The notes below the pieces were generated by a model. The model did no database searches. It was not told where the DNA came from and saw only the letters and a list, made by a program, of their open reading frames with translations. Positions 1 to 4,738 of a stretch of 5,278 nt of DNA are shown here, in pieces. The position numbers were made by a program, and so were the translations under genes. Source of the stretch: an uncultured Bacilli bacterium (GTDB taxonomy: Bacteria; Bacillota_I; Bacilli_A; RF39; UBA660); NCBI GenBank assembly GCA_934090595.1, contig CAKOJO010000075.1, forward strand, positions 1 through 5,278, written 5' to 3'. Position 1 is the first letter of the stretch, and each line of letters begins with the position of its first letter.

Positions 1-17
1 ATAAATAAAAAATAAAA

Positions 18-56
18 TTTGTTCAAGTTTTCATCACTATGTGTGCCTTGAACAAA
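18..56. repeat. 10-bp inverted repeat upstream of the SpoIIM-like gene
   Basis: TTTGTTCAAG at 18-27 is the exact reverse complement of CTTGAACAAA at 47-56, with 19 bases between. On the + strand nothing resembling a U-tract follows, so it is not a terminator for rightward transcription. Read on the - strand, the stem is followed by an interrupted T-rich run (complement of 1-17), so it could be a weak leftward terminator. It could equally be an operator or a 5'-leader hairpin of the SpoIIM-like gene. No promoter is visible in 1-75, so that gene is probably transcribed from outside the window. Confidence 0.45.
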
Positions 57-75
57 GTGAAAGGAATGTGAGGTT

Positions 76-723
76 ATGATGAAAATGAAATTAAAGAATA
101 GTACTAAGTTAAGAAAAAGATTTAAATTAAATATAAAGTTAAATAAAAGAAATATATTTATATTTTTAATTTCATTTCTTGTTATTAGTTTTATATCTGG
201 TATTATTTTTTATTTAAATCTTAATTTAAATGATAAAGATGTAATAAATAAAAATATAAATAGTTATTTTGTATTAAAAGATAGTTATGATTATGTATCA
301 CTTTTTTTAAAAAGTAATTTCAATAATATATTTAATACTGGTATTACATGGTTACTTGGTATTAGTATAATAGGAATAGCACTTGTTTTATTTATATTTT
401 TTTCATCATTTTTTAGTTTAGGTTTTAGTATTAGTGCCATTATAAGTATATATGGTGTTAAAGGAATAGTAGTAAGTCTTTGTTATTTATTATTTTCTAA
501 AATATTAGTATTATTAAATACATTTATAATTACTTTCTTTGCAATTAATATATCTATAAAGTTATTTAAAGTATGCTTTTTAAAAGATGAAATAAATATA
601 AAAGAAGAAATAAGAAAGTATAATAAAATATTATTATTTTGTTTATGTTTATCTATAATAAGTTCTATATTTGAAGTATTTATAGATCCATTTATGATAA
701 AGATTTACCAAATGATAATTTGA
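76..723 (+). CDS. SpoIIM/DUF95-family integral membrane protein
   Basis: This 215-residue protein has a lysine-rich cytoplasmic N-terminus (residues 1-26) and about five hydrophobic segments (roughly 27-47, 91-112, 113-128, 130-165, 183-202). The stretch TWLLGISIIGIALVL (91-105), the following GFSISAI (116-122), the YGVKG turn (126-130) and the C-terminal E-x-F-I-x-P motif (E200 to P205) match the SpoIIM (stage II sporulation protein M) pattern. In Bacillus, SpoIIM belongs to the DMP peptidoglycan-remodelling complex that drives engulfment. Homologues in non-sporulating bacteria are membrane proteins of unclear role. The length is normal for the family. ATGs occur at 76, 79 and 85. GTGAGG at 68-73 fits ATG 79 best (5-base spacing), so the true start may be 3 bases downstream. 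The -35 box of the next transcript overlaps its stop codon. Family assignment is firm; a sporulation role is inference. Confidence 0.8.
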   Translation: MMKMKLKNSTKLRKRFKLNIKLNKRNIFIFLISFLVISFISGIIFYLNLNLNDKDVINKNINSYFVLKDSYDYVSLFLKSNFNNIFNTGITWLLGISIIGIALVLFIFFSSFFSLGFSISAIISIYGVKGIVVSLCYLLFSKILVLLNTFIITFFAINISIKLFKVCFLKDEINIKEEIRKYNKILLFCLCLSIISSIFEVFIDPFMIKIYQMII

Positions 724-748
724 CATGTATTATTAAATAGTGTATAAT
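720..748 (+). promoter_or_regulatory. Consensus sigma-A promoter of toxI
   Basis: TTGACA at 720-725 and TATAAT at 743-748 are separated by exactly 17 bases, a full match to the housekeeping consensus. The -35 box overlaps the TGA stop of the SpoIIM-like gene (721-723). Transcription should start near 754-756, at the foot of the 5' hairpin of the antitoxin RNA. A strong constitutive promoter fits a type III antitoxin, which must be made in excess of its toxin. Confidence 0.88.
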
Positions 749-753
749 TTAGG

Positions 754-771
754 TACATAAGAAATTATGTA
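754..771 (+). other. 5' hairpin with GAAA tetraloop on the antitoxin transcript
   Basis: TACATAA at 754-760 pairs perfectly with TTATGTA at 765-771 around the loop GAAA (761-764), a stable GNRA-type tetraloop. With the start expected near 754-756, the stem would sit at the extreme 5' end of the toxI precursor. There it could shield the RNA from 5'-end-dependent decay. As DNA it is also a short palindrome just downstream of the -10 box, so an operator is the alternative reading. Confidence 0.6.
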
Positions 772-781
772 TAAAAAAGTT

Positions 782-876
782 GGTGATTCCGACCAGAACA
801 GGAAACTAATAAAGTGGTGATTCCGACCAGAACAGGAAACTAATAAAGTGGTGATTCCGACCAAAACAGGAAACTA
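782..876 (+). repeat. Tandem 34-bp repeat, 2.8 copies (ToxI units)
   Basis: Unit 1 spans 782-815, unit 2 spans 816-849 and unit 3 spans 850-876 (27 of 34 bases before the similarity ends). Units 1 and 2 are identical over all 34 bases. Unit 3 has one change within its length, G to A at 864. That base lies in the loop between the two predicted pseudoknot stems, so pairing is kept. The tandem head-to-tail arrangement without unique spacers separates it from a CRISPR array. The copy number and unit length are in the range known for ToxI. Confidence 0.95.
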
Positions 877-883
877 AAATAGG

Positions 884-910
884 AACTAGAGAACTAACTC
901 TAGTTTTTTT
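884..910 (+). terminator. Intrinsic terminator between toxI and toxN
   Basis: AACTAGAG (884-891) pairs perfectly with CTCTAGTT (898-905) around a 6-base loop, and seven Ts run from 904 to 910. In ToxIN loci this terminator sets the ratio of antitoxin RNA to toxin mRNA by allowing limited read-through. Its last two T positions double as the start of a -35 box (909-914) for a second promoter. Confidence 0.92.
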
Positions 911-937
911 GACATATTTTAATAATTATTTTATAAT
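909..937 (+). promoter_or_regulatory. Second consensus promoter, dedicated to toxN
   Basis: TTGACA at 909-914 and TATAAT at 932-937 are 17 bases apart, another full sigma-A consensus. The -35 box begins inside the terminator U-tract. Initiation would fall near 943-945, right at the AGAGGTG ribosome binding site (944-950) of the ATG at 956. The leader would be only about 12 bases, with the Shine-Dalgarno at its very 5' end. Such a message may be translated less well than a read-through transcript. Confidence 0.7.
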
Positions 938-955
938 AACGTTAGAGGTGATAAT

Positions 956-1474
956 ATGAATAATGCTTTAAGAGTCGTAAAAGTAGATTTAGATTACTGC
1001 AACTACTTGAGAAAATTTGATAACAAAGTACCATATAATTATGGCAATAAGGATTCTAGACCATTTATAGGTGTATTATTCGAAGTAAATAATTTAAAGT
1101 ATTTCGCACCACTTTCAAGTCCGAAACCTAAGCACTTAAAAATAAAAGGAAAAATTGACCTTTTAAAAATAGACGGTGGTCTTTTGGGAGTTATCAATTT
1201 TAATAATATGATACCTGTTACAGACAATAATATCGAATTAATTGATCTTAATAAGAAAACAAGTGATAGAGTAGAGAAAAAATATCTATTCTTATTAAAA
1301 AAGCAATTATATTGGTTAAATCGTAATATTGATATATTACATAATAGATCACAAAAACTTTATTATAACTATATAAATAATAAATTACCTAGTTCAATAT
1401 ATGAACGTTGTTGTAATTTCTCATTACTAGAAATTAAATGTAATGAATATAATAGTTTATTAATAAAAAACTGA
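956..1474 (+). CDS. toxN: ToxN/AbiQ-family type III toxin endoribonuclease
   Basis: This 172-residue protein has the usual ToxN length. Family landmarks in order are Y17-L18 and F21-D22 with V25-P26 near the N-terminus, RPFIGV (35-40), KYFAPLSSPKPKH (48-60), LGVINFNNMIPV (77-88), a central helical stretch (about 105-145) and CNFSLLE (153-159). The [ST]-S-P-K element (S54, S55, K57) holds the residues that in studied ToxN enzymes act in metal-independent RNA cleavage, so the toxin appears intact. ToxN cleaves cellular, phage and its own precursor RNA in the cytoplasm. It is held inactive in a ring with ToxI units; phage disruption of the cell frees it and causes abortive infection. AGAGGTG (944-950) lies 5 bases before the ATG. 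The repeat RNA directly upstream and the flanking terminators confirm the system. CptN and TenpN are the alternative families, but the SSPK and NFSLLE motifs favour ToxN/AbiQ. Confidence 0.93.
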   Translation: MNNALRVVKVDLDYCNYLRKFDNKVPYNYGNKDSRPFIGVLFEVNNLKYFAPLSSPKPKHLKIKGKIDLLKIDGGLLGVINFNNMIPVTDNNIELIDLNKKTSDRVEKKYLFLLKKQLYWLNRNIDILHNRSQKLYYNYINNKLPSSIYERCCNFSLLEIKCNEYNSLLIKN

Positions 1475-1492
1475 TATATAATTTTATTAATT

Positions 1493-1516
1493 CTAGAGAA
1501 CTGACTCTAGTTTTTT
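1493..1516 (+). terminator. Intrinsic terminator after toxN, near-copy of the toxI terminator
   Basis: CTAGAG (1493-1498) pairs with CTCTAG (1505-1510) around a 6-base loop, followed by six Ts (1511-1516). Over 24 bases it matches 886-909 at 23 positions. The single difference, G at 1503 for A at 896, is in the loop. It separates toxN from the surface-protein operon. Confidence 0.85.
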
Positions 1517-1527
1517 AATATTGGTAC

Positions 1528-1556
1528 TTGAAAAACATTTAAAAATATTTTATAAT
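1528..1556 (+). promoter_or_regulatory. Sigma-A promoter of the surface-protein operon
   Basis: TTGAAA at 1528-1533 and TATAAT at 1551-1556 are 17 bases apart, with one mismatch to consensus in the -35 box. Initiation is expected near 1563, giving a leader of about 26 bases. AAAGGAGTG (1572-1580) lies 8 bases before the ATG at 1589. Confidence 0.75.
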
Positions 1557-1588
1557 TATTTTAGTAATACTAAAGGAGTGTTTTTCAT

Positions 1589-3250
1589 ATGAAAAAGATG
1601 TTAGAAAAATTTAAAAAAAGTAAATCTTCACTAGCATTAGTAATACTAGCATTAGTACTTATAATCGCAGGTATTTCTTTTGCTTTATTTAGTCCTAGCA
1701 TTAATTTACTAGGAAGAAGAAATATAAAAATATCTAAATGTGAACTAGATATAAACTTTAAAGAAAGTGATGAGTTAATGCTAGTAAGCAAATATCCTAT
1801 ATCTACAAGACAAGCCCTTGAAGGAGACTATAAACCTAAAAAAGTTACTATAACCAATAATTCTACATGTGATACAGCATATTATAAACTAACTATAAAA
1901 GATCTAATAAACTCATCTATAAATAAAGATGTAATACAATATCATGTAGTAGACAAACAAAATACAATGACGTATAAGCTGGGGGATGTAAATGAAGATA
2001 ATGATGTAGGAACTAAAGATAGGGTAATTGTTTCAAGATATGTTAACAATACTTCAACAACATTTTCTAATAATAAAATAAAAGCAGGGGATGTGAATGG
2101 AGACGAAAAAATCACGAGCGAAGATTACGATTTAATTTCAAGCTATATCAATGGTTCAATAACAACTTTCCCAGCAGGAGATCCGCTTGAAGAAAAAACA
2201 ACAACTAAAGAAATAATAGATGTAAATCCAGATACATTCTTAATAGAAAACTCTATTGAAAAAGGACAAACACATGAATATGAAATAATGATGTGGATAA
2301 GTAATGCTGCAACTAATAATGATATATATGTAAACGGAGATGTAACAAAACCAATAGAATATAAATATGCACTTAATATTGAGGCATATGATGAAGAACC
2401 AAAAGAAGATTATGCATTAGAATTTGCACAAGCAAATGTAGGACAAAATGGTCTTGAACAAATAACACATGAAATAGATGATACACTTCAAGTAGACAGT
2501 AGATTTGCAACAGAATATAGATATCGTGGAGTGAATGCAAACAACTATGTAACATTTAATAATGAGGTATGGAGAATAATAGGAATAATACCTACTGAAG
2601 ATACAGATGGCAATGTAGAAAATAGAATTAAAATAATAAGAAATGAATCTATTGGAGAATTTCAATGGGATGATGAAACTAATAATGAACGTACATCTTA
2701 TTTTCCAAATGATTGGGCATTTGCATCTTTAAATACATATTTAAACAATGATTATTATAATACATTAACTGACGAAATGAAAAATATGATAGGAACAACA
2801 AAATACTATCTCGGAGGATATGGTTGGACTACTGATGTAACAAGTGATGCAATGTGGCAATATGAAAGAAAAAAAGCAAATGGGGCAGATTGCACACTTA
2901 ACAGTAATGGATATGAAATTGGTACGCAATGCTATTTTAATGAAAATGATACTATAGCACAAAATGATGCAAATAAAAAAATTGCTTTACTGTATGCAAG
3001 TGATTTTCTTTATGCACAAGCCGGTTGGATAGAAGATGTGTATGAGGAATGGCTACTTACTCAAGTCGCTGCAATTGAAGATGGGATGGGATATGTTTAT
3101 GCTTATGCTCAAAATGGACTTTTTGCGCTCAATCTTACAGATCATTCCGGTATTACATTAAATACTCATCCGGTTTTAACTTTATCATCCAATGTAAAAA
3201 TATCCGGAGGATCTGGTACAAGCGATGATCCATATCAATTAAGCATATAA
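1589..3250 (+). CDS. Exported TasA-like surface protein with inserted dockerin-like domain
   Basis: This 553-residue protein starts with a lysine-rich n-region and one hydrophobic segment (about 14-34) ending GISFALFS. The layout is like the SipW-type leaders of TasA/camelysin proteins, so it is exported and either cleaved or membrane-anchored. Residues about 44-125 and 208-268 look like one beta-sandwich (KKVTITNNSTCDTAYYKL; then HEYEIMMWISNAATN). Between them, residues about 128-200 hold two F-hand calcium loops of the dockerin type: D133-N135-D137-D144 and D168-N170-D172-D179. Residues about 305-553 form a C-terminal domain (RYRGVNANNYVTFNNEVWRI; RIKIIRNESIG; VLTLSSNVKISGG; GTSDDPYQLS) that I recall from surface proteins of gut Bacilli but whose function I cannot name. 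No LPXTG motif is visible. The dockerin segment and the last 80 residues use different codons from the rest, suggesting mosaic origin. A role in adhesion or extracellular matrix is inference. AAAGGAGTG decides the start. Confidence 0.75.
   Translation: MKKMLEKFKKSKSSLALVILALVLIIAGISFALFSPSINLLGRRNIKISKCELDINFKESDELMLVSKYPISTRQALEGDYKPKKVTITNNSTCDTAYYKLTIKDLINSSINKDVIQYHVVDKQNTMTYKLGDVNEDNDVGTKDRVIVSRYVNNTSTTFSNNKIKAGDVNGDEKITSEDYDLISSYINGSITTFPAGDPLEEKTTTKEIIDVNPDTFLIENSIEKGQTHEYEIMMWISNAATNNDIYVNGDVTKPIEYKYALNIEAYDEEPKEDYALEFAQANVGQNGLEQITHEIDDTLQVDSRFATEYRYRGVNANNYVTFNNEVWRIIGIIPTEDTDGNVENRIKIIRNESIGEFQWDDETNNERTSYFPNDWAFASLNTYLNNDYYNTLTDEMKNMIGTTKYYLGGYGWTTDVTSDAMWQYERKKANGADCTLNSNGYEIGTQCYFNENDTIAQNDANKKIALLYASDFLYAQAGWIEDVYEEWLLTQVAAIEDGMGYVYAYAQNGLFALNLTDHSGITLNTHPVLTLSSNVKISGGSGTSDDPYQLSI
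1970..2188 (+). other. Dockerin-like coding insert within the surface protein
   Basis: The segment encodes a duplicated calcium-binding loop-helix (residues about 128-200). Each copy follows G-D-V-N-x-D-x-x-[VI]-x-x-x-D and then a short helix (VIVSRYVNN; DLISSYINGS). Dockerin type I modules have this size and two-fold symmetry and bind cohesins in multi-enzyme complexes. Here the module is internal instead of C-terminal. Codons such as ACG, CTG, GGG, AGG, ATC, AGC and CCG cluster in this patch but are scarce just before and after it, consistent with acquisition as a unit. Binding to a cohesin is not shown; the domain could be structural. Confidence 0.65.
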
Positions 3251-3277
3251 AATTAAATATTTTTAGGAGGAAAACAT

Positions 3278-3619
3278 ATGGAAGATATAAAAGATATAGA
3301 AAAAACAGAAAATGATAAGAAATTAAATGAATATAAACCTAAGAAAAAGAAGATTAATATTATAATGATTATTATTGATATACTTATTATCTTATTAGTG
3401 GGTTACTTTGTAATTGGTTATCTTAACTTTAGTAAAATTAAAGATGGAAAAGATCCTGTGTTTGTAGTAGACACTAAAACATATAACTATGATTCTAATA
3501 CTGTTATAACCGTTTATGATAATAAGATTTATAAAGTGGTTAAACAAGAAAATAAAGATAAAAACATAATATACAGTCTTAAACTTTGGTTTATGGATGA
3601 TGTTAAGGTGACTGAGTAA
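3278..3619 (+). CDS. Small single-pass membrane protein, unknown function
   Basis: The 113-residue protein has a charged, lysine-rich N-terminus (1-25), one transmembrane helix (about 26-48, ending LLVGYFVIGYLN) and a C-terminal domain of about 60 residues. By the positive-inside rule that domain should lie outside the membrane. It reads as short beta strands: PVFVVDTKTYNYDS, TVITVYDNKIYKVVKQ and IYSLKLWFMDD. I recall similar small Bacillota proteins with an aromatic xWFM ending, but I cannot name a characterised family. A strong AGGAGG (3265-3270) sits 7 bases before the ATG. The gap after the surface-protein gene is 27 bases with no terminator, so the two are probably co-transcribed. Its stop codon shares one base with the start of the DUF368-like gene (TAATG, 3617-3621), implying translational coupling and perhaps a shared envelope task. 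Confidence 0.75.
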   Translation: MEDIKDIEKTENDKKLNEYKPKKKKINIIMIIIDILIILLVGYFVIGYLNFSKIKDGKDPVFVVDTKTYNYDSNTVITVYDNKIYKVVKQENKDKNIIYSLKLWFMDDVKVTE

Positions 3620-4407
3620 TGAAACTAAAATATGGTTTTGTTACAACTGTCAAAGGTGGTATTATAGGAATAGGTTCTGCTATTCCTTTCATCAGTTTAG
3701 GAGCTCTTCTTGCCTCAATTGATTTGTTTGAATTAGTTATTGATGCAATATGTAATTTCTTTAAGGATGTAAGAAAAAATACTTTTATACTTGTACCACT
3801 TATTCTTGGTATAGTCGTAGGCTTTTTAGCGGGTTCTCAAATCATGACCTATTTATATCCAAAATATAATTGTCAAATTGTTTTATTTTTTGTTGGTCTT
3901 ATTATGGGCTCTATTCCTACATTCGCTAGTGATATTAAAAAGAATAAAAAATTATTTGGTAGTTTATTATTTTTCTTAATATTTTCTATATTTTTAGTAT
4001 TTTGTTTTGTTCATAATATAACATTTAATATAAATATTAATAATTTAAGTAATACTATTATCTATGGAGTAGTAACGGGCATTGCAATACTTTTTCCTGG
4101 CTTTAGTGAACATCTTTTAAATAAATTATTTGGTATTACTTCATTTACATCATTTTTTGGTAACAATAATTTCACTTTAGTTTATGTAATTGGTGTATTT
4201 GTAGGAGTAGTTCTTGTTTGTTTTATGTTTAAGTATTTATATAAAAAATCTTTTATAAATTATATACTTTTATCATTAATACTTTCTTCAGTAGTACTCA
4301 TGATACTTAGTATTACATCATTTGAATATAATTTCTTCTGTATATTTACATCTTTATTAGCATTTTTATGGGGATTTTTATTATCACGTAAAATAAGAGA
4401 GGAATAG
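3619..4407 (+). CDS. Divergent DUF368-family membrane protein (PopT-like)
   Basis: This 262-residue polytopic membrane protein is built as an inverted pair. Half 1 contains KGGIIGIGSAIPFISLGALLA (12-32), then LVPLILGIVVGFL (58-70) and LFFVGLIMGSIP (89-100). Half 2 contains GVVTGIAILFPGFSEHLLNKLFG (150-172), then VIGVFVGVVLVCFMFKYL (190-207). That is the DUF368 plan, with two re-entrant [IV]-P-G-[IV]-S-G motifs followed by LLLGI and LGLILGSLP-like helices. DUF368 members such as PopT recycle undecaprenyl phosphate across the membrane for cell-wall synthesis. Both signature motifs are altered here: IPFISLG replaces the usual VPGVSGG, and FPGFSEH replaces LPGISGS. A changed substrate is therefore possible. 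No separate Shine-Dalgarno precedes the ATG beyond AAGGTGA (3604-3610), and translation is coupled to the upstream gene by a 1-base overlap. Topology and family are fairly secure; the transported substrate is inferred. Confidence 0.75.
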   Translation: MKLKYGFVTTVKGGIIGIGSAIPFISLGALLASIDLFELVIDAICNFFKDVRKNTFILVPLILGIVVGFLAGSQIMTYLYPKYNCQIVLFFVGLIMGSIPTFASDIKKNKKLFGSLLFFLIFSIFLVFCFVHNITFNININNLSNTIIYGVVTGIAILFPGFSEHLLNKLFGITSFTSFFGNNNFTLVYVIGVFVGVVLVCFMFKYLYKKSFINYILLSLILSSVVLMILSITSFEYNFFCIFTSLLAFLWGFLLSRKIREE

Positions 4408-4408
4408 T

Positions 4409-4669
4409 ATGATAGATAATTACATGTTATATAGTAATTTGCCTAGTATTGATTTACATGGAATGGACAGAGTATTTGCTATTATTAAAGTAAAAGAGTT
4501 TATAATGGATAATTATAAAATGAATAATAAGCTTATTCTTATTGTACATGGTAAGGGATCTTATATATTAAAGAATGAGGTACATAAATACTTAAAATCC
4601 AGTGATTTAGTAGTATCTTATAAAGTTGATTTATTTAATGATGGTGTCACAGTAGTGGAATTAAAATAA
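4409..4669 (+). CDS. Stand-alone Smr-domain protein
   Basis: The 86-residue protein is essentially one Smr (small MutS-related) domain. It has the N-terminal I-D-L-H-G motif (14-18), a helix with VKEFIMDN (28-35), the strand LILIVHGKG (42-50, matching the conserved HGKG loop), helix KNEVHKYLK (55-63) and the closing strand GVTVVELK (79-86). Smr domains are nucleic-acid-binding or nicking modules found at the end of MutS2 and in proteins acting on DNA or on mRNA at collided ribosomes. The D-x-H and HGKG residues are present, so activity is possible. Small stand-alone members are mostly uncharacterised. The gene begins one base after the DUF368-like stop, with AGAGAGG (4396-4402) inside that gene as its ribosome binding site, so it shares the operon. 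I see no mechanistic link to the transporter. Confidence 0.85.
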   Translation: MIDNYMLYSNLPSIDLHGMDRVFAIIKVKEFIMDNYKMNNKLILIVHGKGSYILKNEVHKYLKSSDLVVSYKVDLFNDGVTVVELK

Positions 4670-4690
4670 TTTTTAATTCTTTTTCTTTTT
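4658..4690 (+). terminator. AU-rich terminator at the end of the operon
   Basis: GAATTAAAA and TTTTAATTC form a 9-bp stem (5' arm starting at 4658-4659, 3' arm 4671-4679) around the loop TAAT. The hairpin includes the smr stop codon (4667-4669) and is followed by the T-rich run TTTTTCTTTTT (about 4680-4690). The stem is weak because it is almost all A-U, so partial read-through into the next gene is likely. Confidence 0.5.
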
Positions 4691-4716
4691 CTACAATTTT
4701 TTTAATTTTTATTTTA

Positions 4717-4722
4717 TATAAT
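4717..4722 (+). promoter_or_regulatory. -10 element upstream of the SirA-like gene
   Basis: A perfect TATAAT lies 16 bases before the ATG at 4739. No convincing -35 box sits 16-18 bases upstream; TCTACA (4690-4695) is too far. Initiation near 4729 would put the start at the GGTGAT ribosome binding site, as for toxN. Confidence 0.4.
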
Positions 4723-4738
4723 AATATCGGTGATAGTT

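Larger units (their letters stand above)
754..910 (+). ncRNA. toxI: ToxI-like type III antitoxin RNA (tandem pseudoknot repeats)
   Basis: The predicted transcript starts just after a perfect promoter. It carries a 5' hairpin (754-771), then 2.8 copies of a 34-nt tandem repeat (782-876), and ends at an intrinsic terminator directly upstream of a ToxN-family gene. This is the standard architecture of the type III antitoxin ToxI, whose repeat units are cut out by ToxN and bind it as RNA pseudoknots in a closed ring. Each unit begins GGTGATTCCGACC, resembling the GGTGATT start of known ToxI repeats. UGGU pairs with ACCA and the interleaved UUCC pairs with GGAA, giving an H-type pseudoknot. The A-rich linker AACTAATAAAGT is a plausible processing site. 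No open reading frame is evident across the repeats. The exact 5' end and the cut sites are inferred. Confidence 0.88.

Noticed and set aside
782..876. Tandem repeats considered as a short CRISPR array
   Set aside because: The 34-base units are directly adjacent with no unique spacers, no cas genes are present, and the downstream gene is ToxN-like.
1039..1227. Open frame on the - strand inside toxN
   Set aside because: It lies wholly within a well-supported gene on the other strand and shows no recognisable motif.
1585..1791. Open frame on the - strand over the start of the surface protein gene
   Set aside because: It mirrors the leader and first strand of a convincing exported protein and has no motif of its own.
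2373..2962. Three open frames on the - strand within the surface protein gene (2373-2555, 2417-2665, 2765-2962)
   Set aside because: Their compositions (runs of H, L, I, Y, C) are typical reverse-strand shadows of this AT-rich gene, and no promoter accompanies them.
4730..4738. GTG at 4730 as start of the SirA-like protein
   Set aside because: It has no ribosome binding site and itself overlaps GGTGAT, which is well placed for ATG 4739.
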